A DNA stretch of 64,000 nucleotides, taken from positions 3,678,001 to 3,742,000 of the forward strand of contig NZ_CP050022.2 in the NCBI RefSeq assembly GCF_011602485.2. Direction: 5' to 3'. This document shows positions 51,405 through 63,051 of this stretch, piece by piece (the stretch's first letter is position 1; each line of letters starts with the position of its first letter). A program made the translations under genes and the position numbers. This DNA is from Bradyrhizobium sp. 1(2017) (GTDB lineage: Bacteria; Pseudomonadota; Alphaproteobacteria; Rhizobiales; Xanthobacteraceae). The notes beneath the pieces were generated by a model. The model searched no databases, was not told the DNA's origin, and was given only the letters and a program-made list of their open reading frames with translations.

Positions 51405-51486
51405 GTAGGATGGGTAGAGCGAAGCGAAACCCATCGCTACCACGCACGGAATGAGGATGGGTTTCGCTTCGCTCTACCCATCCTAC
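51405..51486. repeat. Perfect 31-base inverted repeat
   Basis: The left arm, 51405-51435 (GTAGGATGGGTAGAGCGAAG, then CGAAACCCATC), is the exact reverse complement of 51456-51486, with a 20-base loop (GCTACCACGCACGGAATGAG). The right arm overlaps the stop codon of the gene at 51483-51740. This element, with GGTAGAGCGAAGCGAAACCCATC, is one I recall as abundant in Bradyrhizobium intergenic DNA. Confidence 0.9.
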
Positions 51487-51740
51487 GAAGAGATCGATCG
51501 CAGGCGCTCAATCTCAGCTATCAGCCTTGGAATATCTTGGCGTGCGTGAGCGATGAAGTCCTGATCCGCATCCGTCGCACCGGTGAGATAGATATCCTCG
51601 CCTTCGGTCTGGATGAAATCAGATCCGCTGAATTTCTCGCGTGCCTCGATGAACGACCTCCAAGGACCTGGGGTGGCTTGATCGCACCGCGACTTGATTG
51701 CTTCGATATCTTCTTCGGTCAGAGGAGGCAGCAAGGTCAT
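51483..51740 (-). CDS. Small protein of the Ea22-like type; function unknown
   Basis: 85 residues. Pattern ATPGPWR near the N-terminus and DADQDFIAHARQDIPRLIAEIERLRS at the end, with a helical C-terminus, is what I associate with a widespread group of small proteins found in phages and bacterial chromosomes (Ead/Ea22-like). Their function is unknown. The ATG at 51740 is preceded by a moderate ribosome site. Its stop codon is in the right arm of the 31-base inverted repeat, so the element may form the 3' end of its mRNA. Confidence 0.65.
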   Translation of the reverse strand: MTLLPPLTEEDIEAIKSRCDQATPGPWRSFIEAREKFSGSDFIQTEGEDIYLTGATDADQDFIAHARQDIPRLIAEIERLRSISS

Positions 51741-51758
51741 CTTGTAATCCAGAAGAGC

Positions 51759-53231
51759 TCACGTCCCGCAAAACGTCTGCAACACCCGCTGGTCCGGCAG
51801 CGGCGGATCGGCGTAGGCCACATACTCCGGCTGGTCCTCGAACGGCCTTGCCAGCACCTTCACCAACTCCTCGAACGGCGCGTAGTTGTCGTTGTTCACC
51901 GCAGCCTGGATCACGGCCTCGACGCGGTGGTTGCGCGGGATGAAGATCGGGTTGACGGCGTGCATGACGGCTTGCCGCTCGGCTGCGCTCTGCGGCTCCA
52001 GCGCGATGCGCGCGCGCCAGCGGCCGGCCCATTCGTCGTAGGCGGCGGGCTCCATGAACTGCGCGCGCACATCAGTGCCGTCATCGGCCGCGGCGTCGCC
52101 GAGCTTGCGGAAGGTGAGGGTGAAGTCGGCCTGGTTCTTCGCCATGGCATCGAGGAGGTCCTGGATCAGCGCCTCGTCACCGTCGCGCTCCGTGAATAGG
52201 CCGACCTTCTTGCGCAGGCCGGCCTGATAGGCGTCGCTGAAGATCTCGCCGAAGGCGCCGAGAATGTCCTGGGCCTCGGCGACCGCCTTCTCCTGGTCGT
52301 CCGAGAACAGCGGCAGCAGGCATTCGGCGAGGCGCGTCAGATTCCACAGCGCGATGCGCGGCTGGTTGGCGTAGGCGTAGCGGCCCATCTCGTCGATCGA
52401 GGAGAACACCTGCGAAGGATTGTAGGCGTCCATGAAGGCGCAGGGGCCGTAGTCGATGGTCTCGCCCGAGATCGACGAGTTGTCAGTGTTCATCACGCCG
52501 TGGATGAAGCCGACCAAGAGCCAACGCGCGACGAGATCGGCCTGGCGCGCGACGACGGCCGCGAGCAGGTCGTGATAGGGCCGTGCCGCATGCAGCAGGT
52601 GCGGATAGTGACGGGCGATGACGTGATCGGCGAGCCGGCGGATCGCCCCGGTGTCGCGGCGGACGGCGAAGAACTGGAAGGTACCGACGCGGATATGGCT
52701 GGAGGCAACGCGGGTCAGCACCGCGCCGGGCAGGGCGGTCTCGCGGATGACGTGCTCGCCGGTGACGACGGCGGCGAGCGAGCGCGTGGTCGGGATGCCC
52801 AGCGCAAACATCGCCTCGCTGACGATGTATTCGCGCAGGACCGGCCCGAGCGCCGCGCGGCCATCGCCGCGGCGGGAGAACGGGGTGGGGCCCGAGCCCT
52901 TGAGCTGGATGTCGCGGCGGACGCCGTCCCGGTCGATGACCTCGCCGAGCAGGATGGCGCGGCCGTCACCGAGCTGGGGCACGAACTGCCCGAACTGGTG
53001 GCCGGCATAGGCCATGGCGATGGGATCGGCCCCGGCGGGGACGGTCTTGCCGGCCAGGATTTCGGCCCCCTCAGGGGTCTCCAGGAGGTCCGGATCGAGC
53101 CCGAGCTGGACCGCCAGCGGGCGGTTCAGCTTGATCAGCCGGGGGGCGGCGACAGGGGTCGGCGCGACGCGGGCAAAGAAGCTGTCCGGCAGGGCCGAAT
53201 ACGAGTTCTGGAAGGGGAAATGGACGGTCAT
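51759..53231 (-). CDS. selO: Protein adenylyltransferase SelO (YdiU family)
   Basis: 490 residues. SelO is a pseudokinase-fold enzyme that transfers AMP from ATP to Ser, Thr or Tyr residues of proteins, linked to redox control. Landmarks: [43 protein letters not shown] with the nucleotide-binding Gly-rich region, and the catalytic-loop block [22 protein letters not shown]. The C-terminus ends QTFCGT; bacterial forms have Cys where some eukaryotic forms have selenocysteine. ATG 53231 gives the family N-terminus; the extension upstream is not conserved in type. Confidence 0.95.
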   Translation of the reverse strand: MTVHFPFQNSYSALPDSFFARVAPTPVAAPRLIKLNRPLAVQLGLDPDLLETPEGAEILAGKTVPAGADPIAMAYAGHQFGQFVPQLGDGRAILLGEVIDRDGVRRDIQLKGSGPTPFSRRGDGRAALGPVLREYIVSEAMFALGIPTTRSLAAVVTGEHVIRETALPGAVLTRVASSHIRVGTFQFFAVRRDTGAIRRLADHVIARHYPHLLHAARPYHDLLAAVVARQADLVARWLLVGFIHGVMNTDNSSISGETIDYGPCAFMDAYNPSQVFSSIDEMGRYAYANQPRIALWNLTRLAECLLPLFSDDQEKAVAEAQDILGAFGEIFSDAYQAGLRKKVGLFTERDGDEALIQDLLDAMAKNQADFTLTFRKLGDAAADDGTDVRAQFMEPAAYDEWAGRWRARIALEPQSAAERQAVMHAVNPIFIPRNHRVEAVIQAAVNNDNYAPFEELVKVLARPFEDQPEYVAYADPPLPDQRVLQTFCGT

Positions 53232-53428
53232 GGAGGTAAAGATAGGCGGGGAACACCTGATGGCAAAGCCTTGAGGCCAGATCGGCCAAAAATGGGCGCT
53301 TCTAGCCCAAATCAGGCCGTTCCCTTGGTTGCCGCCCCCCGCCTCGTCGGGTAAACCCTGCCGCAACTTCGGACCGGTCGTTTCAGGCCGTCCGATTCGC
53401 TTCCTCCGACATTGATTTTGGGACGACC

Positions 53429-55201
<1,773 letters not shown>

Positions 55202-55217
55202 CGGGAGCCGATCTCGT

Positions 55218-55332
55218 GCCCCGGACGCAGCGCGGCGCGTAGCGGTGCGCTGCAGAGCCGGGGCCGATGTCTCGGCGAGCGCAGCGTTCTGGGTTCCGGT
55301 TCTGCGCGGCAACGCCAAGGGCGTTGCTGCGC
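55218..55332. repeat. Composite palindromic repeat downstream of aspS
   Basis: The left part GCCCCGGACGCAGCG...CTGCAGAGCCGGGGC (55218-55264) forms a long hairpin; a second hairpin, GCGCGGCAACGCC-AAG-GGCGTTGCTGCGC (55304-55332), follows with a 13-pair stem with one G-T pair. The two-hairpin layout is one I associate with repetitive elements of Bradyrhizobium. It separates aspS from the convergent gene and may serve as a terminator. Confidence 0.7.
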
Positions 55333-55361
55333 GCCCGGGACGCGAGAGGACCGCTGTCGCC

Positions 55362-57323
55362 CTACAGCCCCGTCGACGCCTCGATCCTGAACTGCGCCAG
55401 CGCGACGATCGGCTCGGTGTCGAGGACATCCATCAGCTGAACCACGGGCACCTTGCCGAGCGGGGTCAGCTTGAGCGAGAGCGTCTGCCCCGAGGTCGCG
55501 ACGAAGTCGGCGAGCGCGTCGGCGGCCGCTTTGGCGTCGAGGTTGGAGGCCGCGATCTTCTCGCCCTGCGCCCGGATCATGTCGACGATGGCGCTGCGCG
55601 CGGCGTCGCGGCTGACATTCTGGATGCGCGAGAATTGCGTCACGACGAGATCGACGGCGCCGCTGTCGTGCAAGGAGAGCTCGATTGCGCCGGTCTCGAT
55701 CTGGCCGGCATCGGTCCTGGCCTGCACCGGATCGGTCGTGAACACGCCGCGCGGCACGTTGGCGAGCGCCAAGCGGGCCTGCGCCTTGGCGAGGCTGCCG
55801 AGCTCGATGCTGGCTGGCGCGAGCGCAAACGCGCCTGACGATTCCGTCCAGGCGGCGCCGAGATCGAGGTTGATCGCGAGCTTGTCGACGCCAGCCATGA
55901 CCAGTGGCCGCTGCGCCGGATTGGCGGGATCGGTCGGCGTGACCATCTTCACGACCAGATTGGCTCTGCTCGGGATCGATCCGACCAGCTGGCCCCAGTT
56001 CAGGCTGAGCGTGTCGATGGTGACGAGCTGGCGGGTGTTCTTGTAGGGCACCGCGACGCCCTTGATCTCCGCACCTTCGAGCACGCGGAACAGACCCAGC
56101 ATCTGATCGGGCGAGGGCGGTTGCCCGTGGTTGCCGAGGCCTGCCGCCCAGCGCATCAGATTTGGCGCGCTGAACGATTTCAGCGCGAAGCGCTCCATCT
56201 TGAACTGCCCTTGCGGGGCTGGCGCGTCGATACCTTCGACCGCGAACTCGCCCTCCCGGTATCTGATGGCATTGATCCTCGCCGTCCCCTGCGGCGTGCC
56301 CATCGACGTCTTGCCGACCTCGATCCTGCCGATGCGAAGGCCCTCATAGAATCCGGCGAGCTTCTCCATCATCTCGCGCGATTGCGCGGCGGTCGGGATG
56401 ATCGACCGGTCCGTCGGCAGCAGCGCAACGATCTCGGCCGGCCGGAATTTCGAGGGCTGCACCGCGATGTCCTCGAAACTGATCTCGTCGATCTCCATCC
56501 GCATGCCCTGGGTCGATTTGAGCACATAGGGGCCGGCCGAGATCTGCCGGTAGACGCGGTGGTAGGTGTCGTCGCCGGTTTTCTGCGGGTCGAGCGCCGC
56601 GGCGATTGCGGTCGCGTCGAAATCGTTGACGATGACGTTGGAGAGCTCGCCGCTCAGCTTGCCCGGCTGCGGCACGTCGATGGTGAAAACGGCGCGGTCC
56701 GCCTTCATCGCATCGATCTTGCCGCGCTTGATATTCTGGATCGCCAGCCCGGAATAGGCGATCTCGCCGCTACCGGCCTTGCTGCCGCTCGCATCGAGGG
56801 TCATCGTCAGCGTCGGAGCCGTGATCGACGATGCCGTGACGCTCGCATATTGATCGAGCACATAGCGGTACAGGTCGATCAGGGAGCCATCCTTCGGCGC
56901 ATTGCCGGCGTGAACCGGGCCGGCATAGTCACGCAGGGTGAGCTGCGGGATCTTGTAGGATGCCTTCAGCTTCGCGGCGCCGACCTGGTCCAGCGCGACT
57001 TCGAAACCCCTGACCTCGATGCTGTCGGCCGAGAAGCTATTGTCGTCGATCAGGCGAACGCCGGTGCCCGTGATGACGGCGATCTTGATCTGCGCCTGCG
57101 GCTGGTCGCCAGGAGCGATCGCGATGTCCTCGATAGTCAGGGTGCGCGTCGGCAGGTCGAACCCGATCTTGCCATGGCTCGCCTTGCCGCCGCCCGAGCG
57201 GATCCTTTCGAACGCGGCCTCGACCTCGACGGTGGCGCGATGCTTGGCGTAGAAATCGAAGCCGAACCATCCGCCCGCGCCGAGCACGGCTGCCACGATC
57301 AGGCCGATCAGGATTCGCTTCAT
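55362..57323 (-). CDS. Large membrane-anchored periplasmic protein of unknown function (AsmA/YdgA-like plan)
   Basis: 653 residues. One N-terminal membrane helix (about 4-20, ILIGLIVAAVLGAGGWFGF) is followed by a long extracytoplasmic part rich in beta-strand patterns with Asp/Ser/Thr loops: IEDIAIAPGDQPQAQIKIAVITGTGVRL, then IEVRGFEVALDQVGAAK. No domain is recognised with confidence. The plan, short anchor plus long beta-helical body, is that of AsmA-like lipid-transfer or YdgA/DUF945-type proteins. ATG 57323 is preferred over a long in-frame extension that lacks a start signal. Confidence 0.7.
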   Translation of the reverse strand: MKRILIGLIVAAVLGAGGWFGFDFYAKHRATVEVEAAFERIRSGGGKASHGKIGFDLPTRTLTIEDIAIAPGDQPQAQIKIAVITGTGVRLIDDNSFSADSIEVRGFEVALDQVGAAKLKASYKIPQLTLRDYAGPVHAGNAPKDGSLIDLYRYVLDQYASVTASSITAPTLTMTLDASGSKAGSGEIAYSGLAIQNIKRGKIDAMKADRAVFTIDVPQPGKLSGELSNVIVNDFDATAIAAALDPQKTGDDTYHRVYRQISAGPYVLKSTQGMRMEIDEISFEDIAVQPSKFRPAEIVALLPTDRSIIPTAAQSREMMEKLAGFYEGLRIGRIEVGKTSMGTPQGTARINAIRYREGEFAVEGIDAPAPQGQFKMERFALKSFSAPNLMRWAAGLGNHGQPPSPDQMLGLFRVLEGAEIKGVAVPYKNTRQLVTIDTLSLNWGQLVGSIPSRANLVVKMVTPTDPANPAQRPLVMAGVDKLAINLDLGAAWTESSGAFALAPASIELGSLAKAQARLALANVPRGVFTTDPVQARTDAGQIETGAIELSLHDSGAVDLVVTQFSRIQNVSRDAARSAIVDMIRAQGEKIAASNLDAKAAADALADFVATSGQTLSLKLTPLGKVPVVQLMDVLDTEPIVALAQFRIEASTGL

Positions 57324-57571
57324 TCCCTTGCTCCGATTGCTCGTTCTGCACCGTGCAACCTGCCATATTCGCGAAACCTTGTGCGGTCCAGGGAAGGCTA
57401 TGGTTTTCAAATATTTGACCGCGCGTCCTGTTGATGGGGCCGCAATCGGATGTTGCCACCGGGGCGGCTGGCGTGCTTCATCCCGTTTCCATGACCCGGA
57501 AATACCGTTCATCCTGGGCGATCGCTCCGGATCAGGCATTTCGAGGCCGGTAACGCGAGGCGAGACACCGC

Positions 57572-59881
57572 ATGTCGTCCTATTCTGATGATCTCCACCA
57601 GGCGGCGCTCGCCTACCACCGTCTGCCGCGCCCCGGAAAGCTCGAGATCCAGGCAAGCAAGCCGCTTGCGAACCAGCGCGACCTTGCGCTCGCTTATTCT
57701 CCCGGTGTCGCCGCCGCCTGTACCGAGATCGCCAAGAATCCCGCCGAGGCCGCCTCGCTCACCACCCGCGCCAATCTGGTCGCCGTGGTTTCGAACGGCA
57801 CCGCCGTGCTCGGTCTCGGCAATATCGGCCCGCTGGCTTCCAAGCCGGTCATGGAAGGCAAGGCGGTCCTGTTCAAGAAATTCGCTGGCATCGACGTGTT
57901 CGACATCGAGATCGCCGCCGACACCATCGACCGCGTGGTCGAGACGGTGGCGGCGCTCGAGCCGACCTTCGGCGGCATCAACCTGGAAGACATCCGCGGA
58001 CCGGAATGCTTCGAGATCGAGACGCGCCTGAAGGAGCGCATGAAGATCCCGGTCTTCCATGACGACCAGCACGGCACCGCGATCATCGTCGCAGCGGCGA
58101 TCACCAACGGGCTCAGGTTGAACGGCAAGAAACTGTCCGAGGTCAAGATCGTGGCTTCGGGGGCGGGGGCCGCGGCCATCGCGACGCTGAATCTCCTGGT
58201 GTCGATGGGCGCGCAGCGCAAGAACATCTGGGTCTGCGACCTCGACGGCCTCGTGCACGAGGGCCGCAACACCTCGATGGACCGCTGGAAGGCGGTGTAT
58301 GCGCAGAAGACCGACAAGCGTACGCTGGCAGACGTCATCGGCGGCGCCGACATCTTCATCGGTCTCTCCGCGCCCGGCGTGCTCAAGCCCGAGATGGCGA
58401 AGGCGATGGCCGACAATCCGTTGATCATGGCGCTTGCCAACCCGACCCCGGAGATCATGCCGGAAGAGGCGCGCAAGGTGCGCCCCGATGCCATGATCTG
58501 CACCGGCCGTTCCGACTATCCGAACCAGGTCAACAACGTCCTCTGTTTCCCGTTCATCTTTCGCGGCGCGCTCGATGTCGGCGCCAGCGCCATCAACGAG
58601 GAGATGAAGCACGCCGCCGTCGAGGCCATCGCGCAGCTCGCGCGCGAGGCGCCGTCGGACGCCGTCGCGCAGGGCTTTGACACCGGCGAGACGCAGGGTT
58701 TCGGCCCCGGCTCGCTGATCCCGAGCCCGTTCGACCCGCGCCTGATCCTGCGCATCGCGCCGGCGGTGGCGAAGGCGGCGATGGAGTCGGGCGTCGCGAC
58801 GCGACCCATCACCAACTTCGACGAATACACGGCGCTGCTCGAGCGCTTCGCCTTCCGTTCCGGCCTCGTCATGAAGCCGATGTTCGCCAAGGCCAAGACC
58901 CAGCCGGTCCGCGTGATCTACGCCGAAGGCGAGGACGAGCGCGTGCTCCGCGCCACCCAGGTGGTGCTGGAGGAAAAGGTGGCGCGGCCGATCCTGGTTG
59001 GGCGTCCTTCCGTGGTCGAGGCGCGCATCAAGCGTTTCGGCCTGTCGATCAAGGCAGGCAAGGATTTCGATCTGATCAATCCCGAGGACGATCCGCGCTA
59101 TCGCTCCTATGTGCAGTCCTATGTCGAGGTCGCCGGCCGCCGCGGCGTGACGCCCGATGCGGCGCGTACGGTGGTTCGCACCAACAACACCGTCATCGCT
59201 GCGCTTGCGGTGACGCGCGGAGAGGCGGATGCGATGCTCTGCGGCGTCGAGGGCCGCTACATGCACCATCTGCGTCATGTCCGCGAGATCGTCGGCTTCT
59301 CGCCCGGTATCAGCGACTACGCGGCGCTGGCGCTGCTGATCACCACCAAGGGGGCCTTCTTCATCGCCGATACGCAAGTGCGGCCTAATCCGAGTGCCGA
59401 AGAGCTCGCCGAGATCGCCTCGCTCGCGGCCGTCCACGTGCAGCGTTTCAACATCAAGCCGAAGATCGCCTTCGTCTCGCACTCGGATTTCGGCAGCTAC
59501 GATACCGACTCCTCGCGCAAGATGCGCCGGGCGACCCAGCTTCTGAAGGACAAGCATCCGGAGATCGAGGCTGACGGCGAGATGCAGGGCGACACTGCAC
59601 TTTCGGCTGCGGCGCGAAGAATGGTGCTGCCGCACTCAAAGCTGGAAGGCGAGGCCAACATCCTGATCATGCCGACCCTCGATACCGCCAACGTCGCCTA
59701 TCAGATGATCAAGTCGCTGGCGGACGCGCTCCCCGTCGGCCCGATCCTGATCGGTCCGGCGCGTCCGGCGCATATCCTGACCCCGTCGGTGACCGCACGC
59801 GGCATCCTCAACATGACCGCGGTCGCGGTCGTGGAAGCGCAGGAGCGGGCAGCCCGGCAGCAGCCGACGCTGTTCACGTAA
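57572..59881 (+). CDS. maeB: NADP-dependent malic enzyme with phosphotransacetylase-like domain
   Basis: 769 residues. It decarboxylates malate to pyruvate, giving NADPH. Residues about 20-420 are the malic enzyme part: [15 protein letters not shown] and [46 protein letters not shown] sequence, [21 protein letters not shown] (metal Asp pair), and the NAD(P)-binding [20 protein letters not shown]. Residues about 440-765 are a phosphate acetyltransferase-like domain, lacking enzyme activity in characterised relatives but regulating oligomerisation. The domain order and length match the rhizobial enzymes. Confidence 0.96.
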   Translation: MSSYSDDLHQAALAYHRLPRPGKLEIQASKPLANQRDLALAYSPGVAAACTEIAKNPAEAASLTTRANLVAVVSNGTAVLGLGNIGPLASKPVMEGKAVLFKKFAGIDVFDIEIAADTIDRVVETVAALEPTFGGINLEDIRGPECFEIETRLKERMKIPVFHDDQHGTAIIVAAAITNGLRLNGKKLSEVKIVASGAGAAAIATLNLLVSMGAQRKNIWVCDLDGLVHEGRNTSMDRWKAVYAQKTDKRTLADVIGGADIFIGLSAPGVLKPEMAKAMADNPLIMALANPTPEIMPEEARKVRPDAMICTGRSDYPNQVNNVLCFPFIFRGALDVGASAINEEMKHAAVEAIAQLAREAPSDAVAQGFDTGETQGFGPGSLIPSPFDPRLILRIAPAVAKAAMESGVATRPITNFDEYTALLERFAFRSGLVMKPMFAKAKTQPVRVIYAEGEDERVLRATQVVLEEKVARPILVGRPSVVEARIKRFGLSIKAGKDFDLINPEDDPRYRSYVQSYVEVAGRRGVTPDAARTVVRTNNTVIAALAVTRGEADAMLCGVEGRYMHHLRHVREIVGFSPGISDYAALALLITTKGAFFIADTQVRPNPSAEELAEIASLAAVHVQRFNIKPKIAFVSHSDFGSYDTDSSRKMRRATQLLKDKHPEIEADGEMQGDTALSAAARRMVLPHSKLEGEANILIMPTLDTANVAYQMIKSLADALPVGPILIGPARPAHILTPSVTARGILNMTAVAVVEAQERAARQQPTLFT

Positions 59882-60177
59882 GGGCGCAGCGGCGAGACGG
59901 GTGAGGGGGCCCTCTCTGCGAGCCGCCTCTCCACTAGTTTATGCGGACGCAACCCCTCATCCGGCGCCATAGCCGAAGCTGCGCTTCGGCGTTCTCAAGA
60001 ACGGCGGCCGACGGTCGCCTATGCCACCTTCGGCCACAAGGGGAGAAGGGACGACCGTCCGCGTCGCCAACTTTGAATTCCTCGTAGTTCGCCATTTCCC
60101 CGTTTGAAAACCGCAAACGGACTCTTCATAATCCGCGCACGCGTTCCCTGCTTAGCGCTCTTGCCAAGAGGCCGATC
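59882..60177. other. Intergenic stretch with repetitive sequence behind maeB
   Basis: GCCGAAGC-TGC-GCTTCGGC (59972-59990) is a perfect 8-base-pair hairpin, inside a stretch CCCTCATCCGGCGCCATAGC and ending in ACAAGGGGAGAAGGG. That wording resembles a family of intergenic repeats I recall from Bradyrhizobium. No gene is seen. The DoxX promoter is likely at the right end. Confidence 0.5.
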
Positions 60178-60630
60178 ATGCCAGCGTTCGTGACTTTCGG
60201 GCGAATCCTGTTCGCCGTGCTGTTCATCTACACTGGCGCGACCAAGCTGTTCGCCATGCAGGCGACGGCGGACTTCATCGCCACCAAGCTCGTGGTGCCC
60301 GAGGCGATTGCGCCTTACGCCAAGCAGATCGAGACCGCGACCGCAATGACCACGCCGCAGTTGCTGGCGATCGCGGTCGGAGCACTCGAGGTCATCTCTG
60401 GCCTGATGATCGCGCTGAATTTCGGTGCGCGCTTCTTCGCGATGCTGCTGATCATCTATGTCGCGGTCGCGACCGTGCTGTTCTACGATTTCTGGAACAT
60501 GGCGGCTCCCGATAACGCCAAGATGCTGGTCGACGCGCTCAAGAACCTGTCGATCATCGGCGCGCTGTTCATGATCATGGGGTATGGCCGCGCCACGCGC
60601 TCGGCCGAGACGGCTTACGGGGACGTCTAG
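60178..60630 (+). CDS. DoxX family membrane protein
   Basis: 150 residues. Four membrane helices, at about 5-25, 60-78, 84-103 and 125-142; the first block is FVTFGRILFAVLFIYTGATKLFAMQATADFIATK, the signature of DoxX/SURF4-like proteins. These are thought to act in redox or thiosulfate/peroxide stress pathways in the inner membrane, often with partner proteins. No partner is encoded next to it. Confidence 0.86.
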   Translation: MPAFVTFGRILFAVLFIYTGATKLFAMQATADFIATKLVVPEAIAPYAKQIETATAMTTPQLLAIAVGALEVISGLMIALNFGARFFAMLLIIYVAVATVLFYDFWNMAAPDNAKMLVDALKNLSIIGALFMIMGYGRATRSAETAYGDV

Positions 60631-60634
60631 GGCC

Positions 60635-61186
60635 TTACGTTCTGCGCCACGGCGTCACGGTCACATCATGCGCCGCGTCAAGCAAATACGGCGTGCCTGG
60701 CCTCATCCCGTGCGACGTGAGAACCTCATGCGGAGGGCGCTGCGGCACGCCGACAAAGCAGCCTTCGCCGCCGGGCAGTCGCACATGCGGCGCCTTCGAC
60801 AGCCAGAACGTGTCGTAGCGATCCATGAACATGTCGAACACGACCGGGCCGCCTATGATTGCCACCATGCCGGAGGCGACGTCGGCGAAGGCGCAGGCCT
60901 CCTCGAAGCTCGCGTGATCCGGATTCCACAATGTCGCGTTCGGCACTTCGGGATCGATGGTCAGCGCCTTGATCTTGCGGGTCAGTATCAGGCGCCTGCG
61001 CTTGGGTGAGTTCGGCTGCTGCTCGTGCGAATTGCGGCCGTGCACGATCAGCGCGGCGCGATCGAGCGACTGCTCGAAGAACAGCTTGTCGCCTTCGAAT
61101 TTCAGGCTGTCGGGCATCACCCGATCCGCGTCGGCGAGCATGCCGTCCGCGGAGACGATGACGTAGCCTTCGAACCGGAAAGACAA
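60635..61186 (-). CDS. Dihydrofolate reductase-like protein (RibD C-terminal type)
   Basis: 183 residues. A DHFR/RibD-type reductase fold: strand and loop GYVIVSADGMLADADRVMPDSLKFEGDKLFFEQSL at the N-terminus, then ALIVHGRNSHEQQ, and the second half MVAIIGGPVVFDMFMDRYDTFWLSKAPHVRLPGGEGCF, where the GGPVVFDMF block resembles the NADPH-binding GGxxxy segment. The catalytic acid of true DHFR is not apparent, so the substrate is unclear. It lies five bases upstream of the DoxX stop, tail to tail. Confidence 0.78.
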   Translation of the reverse strand: MSFRFEGYVIVSADGMLADADRVMPDSLKFEGDKLFFEQSLDRAALIVHGRNSHEQQPNSPKRRRLILTRKIKALTIDPEVPNATLWNPDHASFEEACAFADVASGMVAIIGGPVVFDMFMDRYDTFWLSKAPHVRLPGGEGCFVGVPQRPPHEVLTSHGMRPGTPYLLDAAHDVTVTPWRRT

Positions 61187-61190
61187 TTGC

Positions 61191-62216
61191 TTATTCGGAA
61201 ACGGTCGTCACAACGGAATTGACCGGGCGCTGGCTCACCGTCGGCAGCTTGAGGTCCTTGACCAGCTCCTGGTCGTATTCGGGCAGCGTCGAGGCCGGAA
61301 ACTTCGCGCGCATCGCCACGACCTTGTAGCCGCCGGCCTTCAGGCGCTTGAGCAGCTCGGGCAGGGCCTCGGCGGTGTGCTTCTGGAAGTCGTGCATCAG
61401 GATGATGCCCTTGCCCTTGGTGTCGAGCTTCTTCATCACGGTCTCGACCACCTTCTCCGGCTTGGATGCCTTGAAGTCGAACGAGTCGATGTCGCAGGAG
61501 AAGATCCCGACGTTGCGGTTGCCGAGATAGGTGACCATTTCCGGCGGATGCTGGAGGGCCGGGAAGCGGAAGAACGGCGAGGGCGCGATGCCGCCGAGCG
61601 CCCACTTCACTGCGGCGAAGCCCTTCTCGATTTCGTCCTTGCGCTGCGCCTCGGTGAACTTCTTGTTGTTGAGGTTGGCGTGCGACCAGGTGTGGGCGCC
61701 GACGGTATGGCCGGCCGCATAGACCTGCTTCAGAATCTCCGGCTCATAGGTCGCGTGCTTGCCGATGATGAAGAAGATGCCGGTGGTGCATTCGTCCGCG
61801 AGCGCCTTGAGGACCGCGGGCGTGTTGCGCGGCCAGGGGCCGTCGTCGAAGGTCAGCACCACCTCCTTGTCGCGCAGGAAGTCGAGCTCCTTGAAGTGCT
61901 CGAAGCCGAAGCCGGGACCGCCCGTGGTGTCGATCTCGACGGTGCGGGCGACACCGAGCGCGCCCGGCGTGTTGCAGGCCGCGCGCGCCGGCTGCGGTGC
62001 CTGCTTGGGCGGCGGCGGATTGACGAAGCCGGCTGGCGCGGTGGCAGCTGCTGGAGCGGCGGCCGGAGCCGCAGCAGCCGGTGCGGCGGCCGGCGGCGCC
62101 GCAGGTGCAGCTTGCGTCGCGGCTGCAGGCTTGGCGGCCGGGGTCTGCGACCATGCCGCGCCCGTCATGCCCAAAGACATCGCGCTTGCCAAAATCAGTC
62201 CTGCCGCCACACGCAT
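61191..62216 (-). CDS. Exported polysaccharide deacetylase (NodB-like)
   Basis: 341 residues. A signal peptide (about 1-23) is followed by an Ala/Pro-rich linker (24-75) and a NodB-fold catalytic domain (about 110-330). Metal ligands and base are visible: Asp124-Asp125 in VVLTFDDGPWP, His175 and His179 in HTWSHANL; the RFPALQ segment and MHDFQKHTA complete the site. It probably removes N-acetyl groups from peptidoglycan or another polymer outside the cytoplasm; it is not the nodulation NodB itself, being longer and outside a nod cluster. Confidence 0.9.
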   Translation of the reverse strand: MRVAAGLILASAMSLGMTGAAWSQTPAAKPAAATQAAPAAPPAAAPAAAAPAAAPAAATAPAGFVNPPPPKQAPQPARAACNTPGALGVARTVEIDTTGGPGFGFEHFKELDFLRDKEVVLTFDDGPWPRNTPAVLKALADECTTGIFFIIGKHATYEPEILKQVYAAGHTVGAHTWSHANLNNKKFTEAQRKDEIEKGFAAVKWALGGIAPSPFFRFPALQHPPEMVTYLGNRNVGIFSCDIDSFDFKASKPEKVVETVMKKLDTKGKGIILMHDFQKHTAEALPELLKRLKAGGYKVVAMRAKFPASTLPEYDQELVKDLKLPTVSQRPVNSVVTTVSE

Positions 62217-62382
62217 GGTGTTGTCCTCGAGATTGATCCCGTTGTTCCGCCGAGGCTTTTTGCCTGCGGCACGAACCGTGCTGTCCCAAACGATCCTAGC
62301 CTAGATGGTGGGCCCTCGCCATTGCAACGGCTGTTTGATCCCCCGCCGCGATTGTGCCCAACCGGATGCCGCGCAACGCGCG

Positions 62383-62952
62383 TCAACTGTCGGCCAGCGC
62401 CTTGGCAATGGCGGTCTTGACCCGTGTGTCGGTCGGGGCGACAGCGGACGGGAAGACGTCGGCAATATAGCCGTCGCGGCCGATCAGGTATTTGTGGAAG
62501 TTCCACTTTGGAACTTCCCGTGGCCGCGCGTCGGCAGCCCATTTGTAGAAGGGATGCGCCTTCGCTCCGGTCACGACGGACTTCGCCGTGACCGGGAAGG
62601 TAACGCCGTATTGGTGATGCGCGGTCTCGGAAATCTCGTTGGTGCTGCCGGGCTCTTGTCCGCCGAAATCGTTGGAGGGCACGGCGATGACGGTCAGCCC
62701 GCGCTCGCGAAACTCGTTCCAGAGCTCCTGTAGGCCTGCATATTGCGGGGTGTAGCCGCAGAGCGAGGCAGTGTTCACGATCAGCAGCGGTTTGCCGGCG
62801 AAGGCAGCGAGGCGGATGTCGTCGCCGGCCAATGCGGGGAACGAGTAGGCATGGGCCGGGATCCGGCTCATGCCGCCATCGGCCAGGGCGCGCGTCGTCG
62901 GCACGAAGGCGCCCGCAAGCGCCGCGGTCAACATGGTCCTGCGGTTCATCAT
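62383..62952 (-). CDS. Glutathione peroxidase family protein with export signal
   Basis: 189 residues from the ATG at 62952; another ATG ten codons upstream is in frame, and MNRRTM begins one codon later. The N-terminus MMNRRTMLTAALAGAFVPTTRALA has a twin-arginine-like signal, so the enzyme is probably exported. The catalytic Cys65 is in LLIVNTASLCGYTPQYAGLQ; Gln is in the EFRERGLTVIAVPSNDFGGQEPG segment and Trp in KWNFHKYLIG. It reduces peroxides, likely with thioredoxin rather than glutathione. Confidence 0.88.
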   Translation of the reverse strand: MMNRRTMLTAALAGAFVPTTRALADGGMSRIPAHAYSFPALAGDDIRLAAFAGKPLLIVNTASLCGYTPQYAGLQELWNEFRERGLTVIAVPSNDFGGQEPGSTNEISETAHHQYGVTFPVTAKSVVTGAKAHPFYKWAADARPREVPKWNFHKYLIGRDGYIADVFPSAVAPTDTRVKTAIAKALADS

Positions 62953-63051
62953 GACGGCGTCCCCGAAATGATCTCGTCGCATGTTACTCCGCCGGCGCGA
63001 CGGGCCTCGTCAACACCGCGTTATCGGATGCGGAGAGGCGCTGGACCTTCT

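Noticed and set aside
57509..59635. Long minus-strand open frame opposite maeB (about 700 codons)
   Set aside because: Same explanation: shadow of a high-GC gene, with no domain recognisable and no ribosome site.
61191..62216. Polysaccharide deacetylase considered as nodulation NodB
   Set aside because: It is too long, has an export signal and Ala/Pro linker, and no nodA, nodC or nod-box is nearby; NodB is a short cytosolic enzyme.
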